A stretch of 64,000 nucleotides of DNA from positions 1,364,001-1,428,000 of the forward strand of contig NZ_CP060295.1 of assembly GCF_014302995.1 (NCBI RefSeq), written 5' to 3'. Below, piece by piece: positions 8,597 through 17,017 of the stretch. The notes under the pieces are model-generated. The model made no database searches, was not told the DNA's origin, and saw only the letters and a program-made list of their open reading frames with translations. The translations under genes were made by a program, and so were the position numbers. This DNA is from Variovorax sp. PAMC26660. Lineage in GTDB: Bacteria; Pseudomonadota; Gammaproteobacteria; Burkholderiales; Burkholderiaceae_C. Every line of letters begins with the position of its first letter. Position 1 is the first letter of the stretch.

Positions 8597-8746
8597 CATA
8601 AAGAAACAAAGAAGTCGCCCCTTGCGGCGACAGAGGCACATCCGATCGGCCCGGCACGCCGTATGGAAGACATGCAGGCACGCGATGCGATCAGCGCATC
8701 GGGTCCGGCATCCGGCCTCTCAACGCTTTGCCCCAAGGAGTTCCAC

Positions 8747-9040
8747 ATGAACGCCAAGTCGATTGCCCTCGCGACCTTCGCCACCCTCGCCCTCAGCACC
8801 GGCGCCCAGGCTTTCCAGGGTGAACAGAATCCGCTGCCGCCCGCACCCTTCCAGTCGACGCTGTCGCGTACACAGGTACAGGCCGATGCACGCCAGCCAT
8901 TGCAGGTCAGCAATGGCGGCACCGGCGTGGCCCGCGCGACCACGGGCAATGTCGATCGCGCCGCGGTGCGCACCGGGGCGCTCAGCATCACGCGTGCCGG
9001 TGCCGCCACCTACGGCGACGTGACCGACCGCCGGATGTAA
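8747..9040 (+). CDS. Small secreted protein, DUF4148-like
   Basis: A 97-residue protein with a clear signal peptide (MNAKSIALATFATLALSTGAQA, cleavage after AQA). The mature part is short and polar, with SRTQVQADA and VDRAAVRTGAL units resembling the repeated segments of the larger secreted protein at 49770. Both look like periplasmic DUF4148-type proteins that are common in Burkholderiales; function is unknown. The ATG is preceded by CAAGGAG. It ends 40 bp from the convergent MaoC gene. Confidence 0.65.
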   Translation: MNAKSIALATFATLALSTGAQAFQGEQNPLPPAPFQSTLSRTQVQADARQPLQVSNGGTGVARATTGNVDRAAVRTGALSITRAGAATYGDVTDRRM

Positions 9041-9079
9041 GAGCCGGATGTAAGAAGAAAGAAGAAGGCGCCCGCCGCC

Positions 9080-9550
9080 TCAGCGGTAGCGCCGCGCCAC
9101 CGATTCGGCCACGCAGGCCGGCTTGGCAGCGCCTTCGAGCTCGATGGTGGTTTCCCAGGTCATCTGGAAGCCATCGTCGGCAATCGGCTCCGAGCTCAGC
9201 AGCTTCATGCGCGCGCGCAGCCGCTTGCCCACCGGCACCGGCGACATGAAGCGCACCCGGTTCATGCCGTAGTTCACGCCCATGCGCGACTCGACCACGT
9301 CGATGGCCGCCTCGAAGAATCGCGGCAGCAGCGACAGCGTCAGAAAGCCGTGGGCAATCGGTGCGCCGAAGGGACCGGCCTTGGCCCGCTCCACATCCAC
9401 ATGGATCCACTGGTGGTCGCCCGTCGCCTCGGCGAACAGGTTGACCTGCTCCTGCGTGATGGTGATCCAGTCGCTCACGGCGACTTCCTGGCCGACGCAG
9501 GCGGAGAGATCCTGAAGGGTCTGGAATGTCTTTTTTGTCATGCGAGGCAT
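9080..9550 (-). CDS. MaoC family (R)-specific enoyl-CoA hydratase-like protein
   Basis: A 156-residue single hot-dog domain protein. It carries the hydratase motif: FAEATGDHQWIHVDVERAKAGPFGAPIAHGFLTLSLLP, with the catalytic Asp and His in the GDHQWIH segment. MaoC proteins hydrate enoyl-CoA thioesters. The physiological substrate cannot be told from the neighbours, ParA and a secreted protein. Length and motif spacing are normal, and the start MPRMTKKTFQTLQDLSACVGQEV fits the family. Confidence 0.9.
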   Translation of the reverse strand: MPRMTKKTFQTLQDLSACVGQEVAVSDWITITQEQVNLFAEATGDHQWIHVDVERAKAGPFGAPIAHGFLTLSLLPRFFEAAIDVVESRMGVNYGMNRVRFMSPVPVGKRLRARMKLLSSEPIADDGFQMTWETTIELEGAAKPACVAESVARRYR

Positions 9551-9616
9551 TCTGGTGCCAAGGGTGTTCGGCCGGCTGTCGGGCTTGCGACAACCGGAGT
9601 CAGGGAAAACAGGGGA

Positions 9617-9712
9617 TTGCGGGCGCCGCCGGGCCGCCCCAAGGCGACCGCGCCTCCCCCACGGGGGGTGGCGAATTACACGCAGCGAAGCGGAGTGAAA
9701 AGCCGGGGGGCC
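9617..9712. other. Intergenic GC-rich segment of Comamonadaceae type
   Basis: A non-coding segment with GGGCCGCCCCAAGGCG, a CCCCC-ACGG-GGGG hairpin and a GCAGCGAAGCGGAGTG tail. It resembles a stretch often found between genes in Comamonadaceae; that identification comes from memory and was not searched. It may terminate transcription from the ParA gene. Confidence 0.3.
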
Positions 9713-10333
9713 TCAGTTCTCGAGCCAGTCGCAAATCGGCTGCCACTGCTCCAGGTCGCGCTGCACGCGGCCCGGCGCAATGTCGAACAGCGTGAGTCCG
9801 CGTGCCGCCAGTTGCACGTAGTTCTGCGTGTCGCGCAGCTCGCCCAGCACCGGCACGCCCAGGCCTTCGATGAACTCATGCAGCCGGTCGGCCGCCAGCG
9901 TGCGGGCGTTCACCCGCATGCCCACGAGGCCGATCTTCGTTTTCTCGGCGCGGCGCTGCTCCATCAGCCGGTCGAGGAAATCGCGCGTGGCGTAGATGTC
10001 GAAGATGCTCGGCTGCAGCGGCACGATCACCCGGTCGGCCAGCCCCAGCACCTCCTTGAAGCGCCAGCCGTGCAGGCCGGCCGGCGTGTCCAGCACCGCG
10101 TGCGTGGTGCCGCGTGGTGGCCGCACCACGGTGCTTTCGCCCGTGGCCTCCCAGGTGGAAATGGGCCGCGCCATCGGCGGGCGCAGGCCCAGCCAGAGCC
10201 GCGAGGACTGCTGGCGATCCACATCGCCCAGCATCACGGCATGGCCGCGGCTTGCGAAGTAGCCCGCGATGTTCGTCGCAATCGTCGACTTGCCAACGCC
10301 ACCCTTGGGGTTGGCGACCAGAACCACCGGCAT
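9713..10333 (-). CDS. ParA family ATPase
   Basis: A 206-residue deviant-Walker-A ATPase. KGGVGKST lies at residues 10-17 and the following LGDVDRQQSS segment holds the Walker A' aspartate; DTPAGLHG is the switch region. No ParB partner or DNA-binding extension is next to it, so it is probably an orphan ParA/MinD-like protein rather than a replicon partition system. ATG 10333 gives MPVVLVANPKGG; longer in-frame readings upstream run through the oppositely oriented kefF gene and are not real. Confidence 0.88.
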   Translation of the reverse strand: MPVVLVANPKGGVGKSTIATNIAGYFASRGHAVMLGDVDRQQSSRLWLGLRPPMARPISTWEATGESTVVRPPRGTTHAVLDTPAGLHGWRFKEVLGLADRVIVPLQPSIFDIYATRDFLDRLMEQRRAEKTKIGLVGMRVNARTLAADRLHEFIEGLGVPVLGELRDTQNYVQLAARGLTLFDIAPGRVQRDLEQWQPICDWLEN

Positions 10334-10426
10334 GGGGATCTCCTCCAGAGCTGGAACAGGCCAGCATCGTAGTGCCTCGCCCGATCTGGCCGACGAACCG
10401 CCCCGGACTGCGCTAATGTTCGCGGC

Positions 10427-11173
10427 ATGACGACAACAACATCCATGGGAAACCCCGCCGGCGAAACCGGCGGCATCTACGTGCTGGCGGCCCATCCGCA
10501 CTGGCGCGATTCGCGCGTCAACCGACGCATGCTCGCCGCCGCGCGCGGCGTGCCGGGGGTCGATGTCAACGACCTCTACGGCAGCTACCCCGATTTCGCC
10601 ATCGACATCGAGGCCGAGCAGGCCCGGCTCGCCAAGGCCAGCCTGGTGGTGCTGCTGCACCCGATCCAGTGGTATTCGATGCCGCCGCTGCAAAAACTCT
10701 GGCTCGACGACGTGCTCAGCTATGGCTGGGCCTACGGCCCCGGCGGCACCGCCCTGCAGGGCAAGGACTTCTGGCTGGTCGCCACCACCGGCAGCCCCGA
10801 GCCCAGCTACCACCCGCAGAGCTACCACCGCTACTTCTTCGACGCTTTCCTGCCGCCCTACGAACAGACCGCCGCGCTGTGCGGCATGCGCTTCCTGCCG
10901 CCGCTGATCTTCCACGGCGCGCGCAGCGCCAGCGAGGCCGACGTGAAGGCGCATGTCGACGTGTTCGCCCAACGGCTGGGCAGCTACCCCGCATGGCCAG
11001 AGCTCGATGAACTCGACGTCTGCGTGGCCTGCCCGGTGCCCGAGACCGACCGCCCCGCCGAATCCGACGACATTGGCAAGGTGCTGTCCAGCGTCTACCA
11101 GTCCGCGATGAGCCGTGGCCTGGCCTCCGTGTCCGCCGCCAACGAAGCGAACCCCAAGGAAGGCGCGGCCTGA
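10427..11173 (+). CDS. NAD(P)H oxidoreductase, KefF/KefG-type efflux ancillary protein
   Basis: A 248-residue flavodoxin-fold quinone reductase. Conserved parts are AAHPHWRDSRVNR near the N-terminus, YPDFAIDIEAEQ, HPIQWYSMPPLQKLWLDDVLSYGWAYG and the FMN-site WLVATTGSPEPSYHP. In KefF/KefB-KefG systems this subunit binds the efflux channel and is needed for full activity during electrophile stress. The kefC start lies 2 bp after its stop, so the two are surely co-transcribed. The C-terminus is about 40 residues longer than E. coli KefG. Confidence 0.92.
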   Translation: MTTTTSMGNPAGETGGIYVLAAHPHWRDSRVNRRMLAAARGVPGVDVNDLYGSYPDFAIDIEAEQARLAKASLVVLLHPIQWYSMPPLQKLWLDDVLSYGWAYGPGGTALQGKDFWLVATTGSPEPSYHPQSYHRYFFDAFLPPYEQTAALCGMRFLPPLIFHGARSASEADVKAHVDVFAQRLGSYPAWPELDELDVCVACPVPETDRPAESDDIGKVLSSVYQSAMSRGLASVSAANEANPKEGAA

Positions 11174-11175
11174 GC

Positions 11176-13041
11176 ATGGAACACGCACCCGCCTGGCTGA
11201 CCAGCAGCCTGATTTATCTGAGCGCCGCCGTGCTGGTGGTGCCGCTGTCCAAGGCCCTGGGCCTTGGCTCGATCATTGGCTACCTCGTGGCCGGCATCGC
11301 CATCGGCCCCTGGGGTCTGGGCCTCGTGTCCAGTGTCGAGGACGTGCTGCATTTCGCCGAATTCGGCGTGGTGCTGATGCTGTTCCTCGTGGGCCTCGAA
11401 CTCGAACCCAAGCGCCTGTGGAACCTGCGCCGGCCCATCTTCGGCTGGGGCGCCGCGCAGGTGCTCAGTTGCGCCGCCGTGCTCTTCGCCGTCGGCTGGG
11501 CAGTGGGCGCCGAATGGCGCGTGGCACTGGTGGCATCGCTGGGCCTGGCGCTGTCGTCCACCGCCATCGCGCTGCAGGTGTTCGGCGAACGCAACCTGCT
11601 CAAGACGCCCAGCGGCCAGGCCGGCTTCTCGATCCTGCTGTTCCAGGACGTGGCGGCCATTCCCATTCTTGCGCTGCTGCCGCTGCTGGCCGGCGCCACC
11701 GCCGCCGAGCAATCGATCAGCGGGCTGGACCGTGCGCTGGAGGCCGCAAAGATCATCGGTGTGATCGCCGGCATCATCCTCGGCGGCCGGCTGCTGCTGC
11801 GCCCGCTGCTGCGCTGGATCGCGCGCAGCAACACGCCCGAGATCTTCACCGCCGCAGCCTTGCTGCTGGTGGTGGCCATCGCGGCGCTGATGCAACTGGT
11901 GGGCCTGTCGATGGCGCTCGGCGCCTTCCTCGCCGGCGTGCTGCTGGCGGAAAGCGAATACCGGCGCGAACTCGAAACCGACATCGAGCCCTTCAAGGGC
12001 CTGCTGCTCGGCCTGTTCTTCATCGCCGTGGGCATGTCGATCAACTTCGGCGTGCTGATCGCCAGCCCCTGGCTGATGGCCGCACTCGTGGTCGGCTTCA
12101 TGGTCGTCAAGCTGGTCGTGATCTATGCGCTCGCCAAGGCGATGGGCCTGGCCTACCAGGAGCGGCCGGTGTTCACGCTGCTGCTGGCGCAGGGCGGCGA
12201 GTTCGCCTTCGTGGTGTTCCAGGCGGCGGGCCCCGACGTGCTGCCGCCCCACATCACCTCGCTGCTGATCGGCGCCGTGGCGCTGTCGATGCTGCTGTCG
12301 CCGCTGTTGCTGGTGCTGCTCGACAAGTTCGTGCTGCCGCGCTACAGCCGCAACCAGGGTCCGCAGCTCGAAGAAATCTCGGAGCAGCAAGACGCCAAGG
12401 TGCTGATCTGCGGCTTCGGCCGCTACGGCCAGATCGTCGGGCGCATGCTGATGTCGCAGGGCCTGCGCGTGACGGTGCTCGACCACGACGCCGACACGGT
12501 CGAAGGCTTGCGCCAGTTCGGCTTTCGCGTGTTCTATGGCGACGCGACGCGGCTCGACCTGCTGCGCACCGCAGGCGCCGGATCGGCCAAGGCCATCGTG
12601 GTGGCGGTGGACGACATCGAGCAATCGCTGGAGATCGTCGACCTCGTGAAGGAAAACTTCCCGCAGGCCCGCATCATCGCGCGGGCCCGCAACGTGACGC
12701 ACCTGTTTCAGTTGCGCGACCGCGGCGTGACCGATGTCGAGCGCGAGGTGTTCGAGTCGTCGCTGCGCAGCGCCCGCTCCACGCTCGAAGCGCTGGGCTG
12801 GCCGGCGCACGAGGCGCGCGAGTCGACCATGCGGTTCCGACAACGGAACATCAAGCTCAGCGACGAGATCTACCCGCACTACAAGGACCGCGCCAAGCTG
12901 ATCGCAGCCAACAAGGAAGGCCGCCAGCAGTTCGAGGAACAGATGGCGCGCGAGCGCGAAGAGCGGCAGCGCCGCTCGGGACGCGACTGGGACCGGCTGG
13001 AAGAAGACGAAGGCACCGACGCCGAAGCGAAGGCGCCCTGA
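11176..13041 (+). CDS. kefC: Glutathione-regulated potassium efflux protein
   Basis: A 621-residue CPA2 antiporter-channel, matching KefC length. It has about 12 membrane helices (to residue about 385) with GLSMALGAFLAGVLLAESEYR, then a TrkA-N Rossmann domain starting KVLICGFGRYGQIVGRML (about residue 410), which binds NAD and glutathione. The tail is charged and rich in Arg, Glu and Asp. The protein releases K+ and acidifies the cytoplasm when glutathione adducts bind, protecting against electrophiles. The upstream KefF-type gene is its partner. The last 60 residues diverge from E. coli. Confidence 0.95.
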   Translation: MEHAPAWLTSSLIYLSAAVLVVPLSKALGLGSIIGYLVAGIAIGPWGLGLVSSVEDVLHFAEFGVVLMLFLVGLELEPKRLWNLRRPIFGWGAAQVLSCAAVLFAVGWAVGAEWRVALVASLGLALSSTAIALQVFGERNLLKTPSGQAGFSILLFQDVAAIPILALLPLLAGATAAEQSISGLDRALEAAKIIGVIAGIILGGRLLLRPLLRWIARSNTPEIFTAAALLLVVAIAALMQLVGLSMALGAFLAGVLLAESEYRRELETDIEPFKGLLLGLFFIAVGMSINFGVLIASPWLMAALVVGFMVVKLVVIYALAKAMGLAYQERPVFTLLLAQGGEFAFVVFQAAGPDVLPPHITSLLIGAVALSMLLSPLLLVLLDKFVLPRYSRNQGPQLEEISEQQDAKVLICGFGRYGQIVGRMLMSQGLRVTVLDHDADTVEGLRQFGFRVFYGDATRLDLLRTAGAGSAKAIVVAVDDIEQSLEIVDLVKENFPQARIIARARNVTHLFQLRDRGVTDVEREVFESSLRSARSTLEALGWPAHEARESTMRFRQRNIKLSDEIYPHYKDRAKLIAANKEGRQQFEEQMAREREERQRRSGRDWDRLEEDEGTDAEAKAP

Positions 13042-13044
13042 ACC

Positions 13045-13998
13045 TCAGACCGGCACGGTCAGGTACACGCCTTCGCGGCCGATCACCGGCGCGCGCGTGG
13101 GCATGAAGATCGTGCAGCCGTCGCAGGGCGAGCGGATTTCGCAGCCCGCGTCGACCGCGATCAGCTCGTCCTTGTGGAAGACCTCGAAGCCGATCACGGG
13201 CCGCACGAAGGCAAACGCGTCGGACTGCACCATGTGCACTTCGAGCAACCGGAACCGGCGTGCCGGCTCCGCGGCCGCAGCAAGGTCCCGCACCGGATCG
13301 ATGAGCCCCAGGTGCGCCAGGAAACGCAGCGACACGTCGGTGGCCAGGTCGGCCGCCGACTGGCTGAAATGCTGGCCGCATTCGACCACCACCGCACCGC
13401 CGTCGATGCCAGCCTCGCCGTGACGGCCATAGCCCGTCACGCCCGTGCCGGGTGCAGCGCCCACGGGCATGACGAGGTGCACCAGCGGGCGGCCGACGGC
13501 CAGCGCCAGGCCCGCATTGCGCTCGAACTCCGGATAGACCCAGAAGGGCACCACCGGCGCGCGCGTGGAATGGATGTCCAGCACGTAATCGGCCGCATCG
13601 AGCACGGGCCGCAGTTCGCGTGCACGGCGCAGTTCGGGGCTTTGCTGCGTGCCGTCGAGCATGTCCGTCGACCAGATGCGGTTGAGGTTGTGCACCAGTT
13701 GGCGGTTCTCATAGGGCCGGTCGATGTCGAAGGCGTTGTAGGCCTCCACATGCGCAAAGCTCACGGTGAGCGTGCCGATCTTCGGGCGCACGCCCGCGTC
13801 GAGCAGGTGCGTGGCCGCGACCATGCCGCAGATCTCGTTGCCATGCGTCAGCGCATTGACCAGCACATGCGGCCCCGGCCGGCCCGAGGCGAAGCGGTGC
13901 ACGTAGTCGATGCTGGTGTTGCCCTGCCGGTAGGCCGAGATGTCGCGCGGAAGCACCTCGAGCGGCGCGGTGTCGGGAGCGAACGATGCATGCGTCAT
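13045..13998 (-). CDS. Succinylglutamate desuccinylase/aspartoacylase family zinc hydrolase
   Basis: A 317-residue carboxypeptidase-like zinc enzyme. The zinc motif HxxE is in NALTHGNEICGM and the third ligand in LDIHST; GGAVVVECGQH carries the likely catalytic Glu. Such enzymes deacylate N-acyl amino acids or related amides; the substrate here is unknown. It ends 3 bp from the convergent kefC and follows the Bug-type gene by 8 bp, so the pair probably imports and hydrolyses one acylated compound under RpiR control. ATG 13998 follows GTGAGTGAGCGC. Confidence 0.85.
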   Translation of the reverse strand: MTHASFAPDTAPLEVLPRDISAYRQGNTSIDYVHRFASGRPGPHVLVNALTHGNEICGMVAATHLLDAGVRPKIGTLTVSFAHVEAYNAFDIDRPYENRQLVHNLNRIWSTDMLDGTQQSPELRRARELRPVLDAADYVLDIHSTRAPVVPFWVYPEFERNAGLALAVGRPLVHLVMPVGAAPGTGVTGYGRHGEAGIDGGAVVVECGQHFSQSAADLATDVSLRFLAHLGLIDPVRDLAAAAEPARRFRLLEVHMVQSDAFAFVRPVIGFEVFHKDELIAVDAGCEIRSPCDGCTIFMPTRAPVIGREGVYLTVPV

Positions 13999-14006
13999 GC
14001 GCTCAC

Positions 14007-15005
14007 TCACTCGCCACGGATGCCCGCGCGCTTGACCATCTCGCCGTAGAGCGCCAGCCGCTCGGACATCATCGCGGTGAACTGCGCGGGCGACTGCACC
14101 TCGGGCGCGAGCGAGCCGCGCGACAGCAGCGCCTCGACCATGACCGGCTGGTCCGCCACCGAGCGCACGGCCTTGTGCAGCGCGGCGATCACCTCGGGCG
14201 GCGTCTTCGCGGGCGCGGCCAGGCCGATCCACGACGTGGTGTTGAGCACCGGGTAGCCCAGTTCCGCGAAGGTCGGCACATCGGGCAGCGCCGCGAAGCG
14301 GGTCGGCGCGGCCACCGCCAGCGCGCGCAGCTTGCCGGCCTGGATGTGTGGCAGGAATGGCGCGAGGTTGTCCAGCCCAAACTGCACCTCGTTCCCGATG
14401 AGTGCGGTCACCAGCGGGCCGCCGCCACGGTACGGCACGTGCGTGGCATTGAGCTGCAACTGCGACTTCATCAACTCCACATTGAGCTGCCCCATGCTGC
14501 CCGGCCCGGCGCTGCAGAAGTTCAGCTCGCCCGGGCGTGCCTTCACCAGCGCGACGAATTCCTTGAAGGTCTTCGCGGGCACTGCCGGGTTCACCAGCAG
14601 CACGTTGATGGAGCGGGCGAGCTGGCTGATCGAGGCGAAGTCCTTGATCGGGTCGTAGCCCGGGTTGGCTTGCGTGAGCGGATTGGCCAGGTGCGAACTT
14701 TGTGAAGACACGACGAGCGTGTAGCCGTCGGGCTTGGCGCGCGCGACCTGCGCACTGGCAATGGAACCACCGGCACCGCCACGGTTGTCGATGACGATCG
14801 CCGTGCCCAGCGCCTTCGACAGCGGCTCGGCGTAGAGCCGGGCAATCAGGTCCACCGAGCCACCGGCCGGAAACGGCACCACCAGCGTGATCGGCCGCGA
14901 CGGGAAGGCCTGGGCATGCGCGGCCAGGGGCAACAACAACGCCGTCAATCCGGCGCCGAGGATCTCGCGCCGCCGAAGGGCGGGCACTGCGGTGGTGGGG
15001 CTCAT
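14007..15005 (-). CDS. Tripartite tricarboxylate transporter substrate-binding protein (Bug)
   Basis: A 332-residue periplasmic binding protein with a twin-arginine-like or Sec signal, MSPTTAVPALRRREILGAGLTALLLPLAAHA. The mature start FPSRPITLVVPFPAGGSVDLIAR is the Bug family signature, followed by NRGGAGGSIASAQVARAKPDG. No membrane TctA/TctB subunits are next to it, as is usual for the many orphan Bug proteins of this order. The ligand is unknown; the neighbouring deacylase hints at an acylated amino acid or similar anion. Confidence 0.93.
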   Translation of the reverse strand: MSPTTAVPALRRREILGAGLTALLLPLAAHAQAFPSRPITLVVPFPAGGSVDLIARLYAEPLSKALGTAIVIDNRGGAGGSIASAQVARAKPDGYTLVVSSQSSHLANPLTQANPGYDPIKDFASISQLARSINVLLVNPAVPAKTFKEFVALVKARPGELNFCSAGPGSMGQLNVELMKSQLQLNATHVPYRGGGPLVTALIGNEVQFGLDNLAPFLPHIQAGKLRALAVAAPTRFAALPDVPTFAELGYPVLNTTSWIGLAAPAKTPPEVIAALHKAVRSVADQPVMVEALLSRGSLAPEVQSPAQFTAMMSERLALYGEMVKRAGIRGE

Positions 15006-15087
15006 GGGAACGTCCTTGTGTCCTGGTGCATGGGGGAGCTTGCGAATCCGGCTCGGAATCGTGCGCGCATTCTTGCAAGTCAACCAT

Positions 15088-15113
15088 ATTTTTGCAATAC
15101 TCTTTGCAAAAAT
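15088..15113. promoter_or_regulatory. Palindromic operator for the RpiR regulator
   Basis: ATTTTTGCAA-TACTCT-TTGCAAAAAT is a perfect inverted repeat with 10-bp arms and a 6-bp spacer, midway between the divergent Bug and RpiR genes. A further half-site (TTGCAAG) lies at 15073-15079. The position suits repression of both directions. Assignment to RpiR is inferred from adjacency. Confidence 0.7.
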
Positions 15114-15152
15114 GAGGTTTCACCGATTCCGCATGCAGAATGCCCCGCGACC

Positions 15153-16040
15153 ATGAATCTGAACCAACGCATCTCGGGTTACAGCAAGAAGCTCACGAAG
15201 ACCGAGCGGCTCCTGATCGAGGAGCTGCAGGCGCACCACCCACAGGGCTTGCTCGAATCTGCAACGGGCCTTGCAAAAAAGGTGGGCACCAGCGCATCGA
15301 CCGTGGTGCGGCTGCTCGCCAAGCTAGGCTACGAAAGCTACGCCCAAGCGCAGATGGAAGCCCGCCTGGAGGTGACGGCCCTGCTGGCGTCGCCCGCCAC
15401 GCGCGCGGATGCCGTCATCAACGACGACGCGTCCATCCGCTCCTGCCTGGACAACGCACTGCTGCACGACCAGCACAACCTGGCAGTCACGTTCGCATCG
15501 CTCGACGTGGCCGCGTTCGAGGCCGCGGTGCGGCTGCTCACGCAGCGCAAGGTGCGCGTGCATGTGCTCGGGCAGCGGCACGGCGCCTCGATGGCCAGCC
15601 ACCTGGCGCTTCACCTGAACATGTGCCTGCCCGACGTGCGGCTCATGACGTCGACGAGCCCACTGCTGCTCGAAGACCAGTTGCTCTGGATCGACGAACA
15701 CGACCTGCTGCTCGCGCCCACCTTCAGGCGCCACTCGCTCGCGATCGCGCGCGCGGCGAAGTACTTCCGCCAGAAGGGCGCGAAGGTCGTCGTGATCACC
15801 GACGGACCGACGGCCCCCGCGGCTGCATCGGCCGATCACCTGCTGCTGGTGCGCACCTCCAGCGCATCGCCCTTCGATTCGTACACAGCCGCGCTGTCGG
15901 TCTGCAATGCGCTGATCACGGCCGTGGCACAGCGCCGCAAGAAGGAGATGGGCGCGGCGCTCGAGCGCGGTGATGTACTCTGGGAACAGCACTGGAACGA
16001 CGCGGCCGATCCGGCGCGCCGCGCGCCTTCAGGCCGCTGA
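15153..16040 (+). CDS. MurR/RpiR family transcriptional regulator
   Basis: A 295-residue regulator. The N-terminal HTH domain (about residues 1-77) contains SGYSKKLTKTERLLIEEL and the recognition segment GTSASTVVRLLAKLGYESYAQ. A SIS sugar-phosphate-type domain (about 120-260) follows, with RVHVLGQRHGASMASHL. RpiR proteins usually sense a small metabolite through SIS. It diverges from the Bug/aspartoacylase pair, with a perfect palindrome in between, so it most likely controls them. ATG 15153 gives MNLNQRISGYSKKLT. The 3' end overlaps the convergent amidohydrolase by 12 bp. Confidence 0.92.
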   Translation: MNLNQRISGYSKKLTKTERLLIEELQAHHPQGLLESATGLAKKVGTSASTVVRLLAKLGYESYAQAQMEARLEVTALLASPATRADAVINDDASIRSCLDNALLHDQHNLAVTFASLDVAAFEAAVRLLTQRKVRVHVLGQRHGASMASHLALHLNMCLPDVRLMTSTSPLLLEDQLLWIDEHDLLLAPTFRRHSLAIARAAKYFRQKGAKVVVITDGPTAPAAASADHLLLVRTSSASPFDSYTAALSVCNALITAVAQRRKKEMGAALERGDVLWEQHWNDAADPARRAPSGR

Positions 16041-16913
16041 CACCGCAGGTTTGTCGAGCCCCAGCAGCCGCACCGCATTGCCCTTGAGGATGCCCGGCAT
16101 CACCTCGGGCTTGAAGCCGGCCGCCTCGAAGTCCTTCATCCAGCGATCGGGCGTGATCAGCGGGTAGTCGCTGCCGAACAGCACGCGGTCTTTGAGCAGC
16201 GTGTTGGCGTACTGCACCAATTGCTTGGGAAAGTACTTGGGGCTCCAGCCCGACAGGTCGATCCACACGTTGGGCTTGTGCGTGGCCACGCTCAATGCCT
16301 CGTCCTGCCACGGGAAGCTGGGGTGCGCCATGACGATCTGCATGTCGGGGAAGTCGATGGCCACGTCGTCCAGGTGCATCGGGTTGCTGTATTCGAGCCG
16401 CAGGCCGCCGCCGCAGCGCATGCCCGAGCCGATGCCGCTGTGGCCGGTGTGGAAGATGGCCGGCAGCTTGTATTCGGCAATCACCTCGTAGAGGGGCCAG
16501 GCCATCTTGTCGTAGGGGTGGAAGGCCTGCACCGTCGGGTGGAACTTGAAGCCCTTCACGCCGTGCGACTCGATGAGCCGCCTCGCCTCGCGTGCGCCCA
16601 TCTTTCCCTTGTGCGGATCGATGCTGGCGAAGGCAATCATCATGTCGCTGTTCTGCTGCGCGGCCTCGGCGATCTCTTCGTTCGGGATGCGGCGGCGGCC
16701 CATGTTCGATTCGGCATCGACCATGAACATCACCAGGCCGATCTTTCTTTCACGGTAATACGCCACGCTCTCGGCAATGGTCGGACGGCCGCTCGATCCG
16801 AAGTACTTGTCGGCGGCGCGGTCGTATTCCTCGCCGTAGTTGTCGAACGGGTTCCAGCAACTCACTTCGGCGTGGGTGTGGATGTCGATGGCAATCAGGT
16901 TCTGGTGGTCCAT
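16029..16913 (-). CDS. Amidohydrolase family protein, probable 4-hydroxyphenyl-beta-ketoacyl-CoA hydrolase
   Basis: A 294-residue TIM-barrel metal hydrolase of the amidohydrolase-2 type. The metal motif is HTH in IAIDIHTHAEVS; FKFHPTVQAFHP, IFHTGHSG, VMAHPSFPW and FGSDYPLITPDRW supply the other ligands. The close context of CoA ligase, hydratase and SDR matches phenylpropanoid clusters in which such a protein, rather than a thiolase, is proposed to split the beta-ketoacyl-CoA. That assignment is established only by context elsewhere and inferred here. It is divergent from the crotonase gene. Confidence 0.72.
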   Translation of the reverse strand: MDHQNLIAIDIHTHAEVSCWNPFDNYGEEYDRAADKYFGSSGRPTIAESVAYYRERKIGLVMFMVDAESNMGRRRIPNEEIAEAAQQNSDMMIAFASIDPHKGKMGAREARRLIESHGVKGFKFHPTVQAFHPYDKMAWPLYEVIAEYKLPAIFHTGHSGIGSGMRCGGGLRLEYSNPMHLDDVAIDFPDMQIVMAHPSFPWQDEALSVATHKPNVWIDLSGWSPKYFPKQLVQYANTLLKDRVLFGSDYPLITPDRWMKDFEAAGFKPEVMPGILKGNAVRLLGLDKPAVSAA

Positions 16914-16968
16914 GTCGTTGTCTCCGGTACGGGTAAGTCCCTAGGATTCTGGAGGCCCAAGTGCCTTG

Positions 16969-16996
16969 AATTGATTATTTATCATAACCATAATTG
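16969..16996. promoter_or_regulatory. AT-rich divergent promoter/operator region
   Basis: Between the divergent amidohydrolase and crotonase genes lies an AT-rich island in otherwise GC-rich DNA, with the inverted repeat TGAT-TATTT-ATCA (16972-16984) and flanking AATT. This form is typical of MarR-type sites. The likely binder is the MarR protein encoded at 29538, by analogy with coumarate/ferulate regulators. Confidence 0.45.
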
Positions 16997-17017
16997 AGCG
17001 CAACCCCGAACATCACC

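Noticed and set aside
9713..10333. ParA as a sign of a plasmid or replicon origin
   Set aside because: There is no ParB, parS-like repeats or replication gene near it; it is most likely an orphan chromosomal ATPase.
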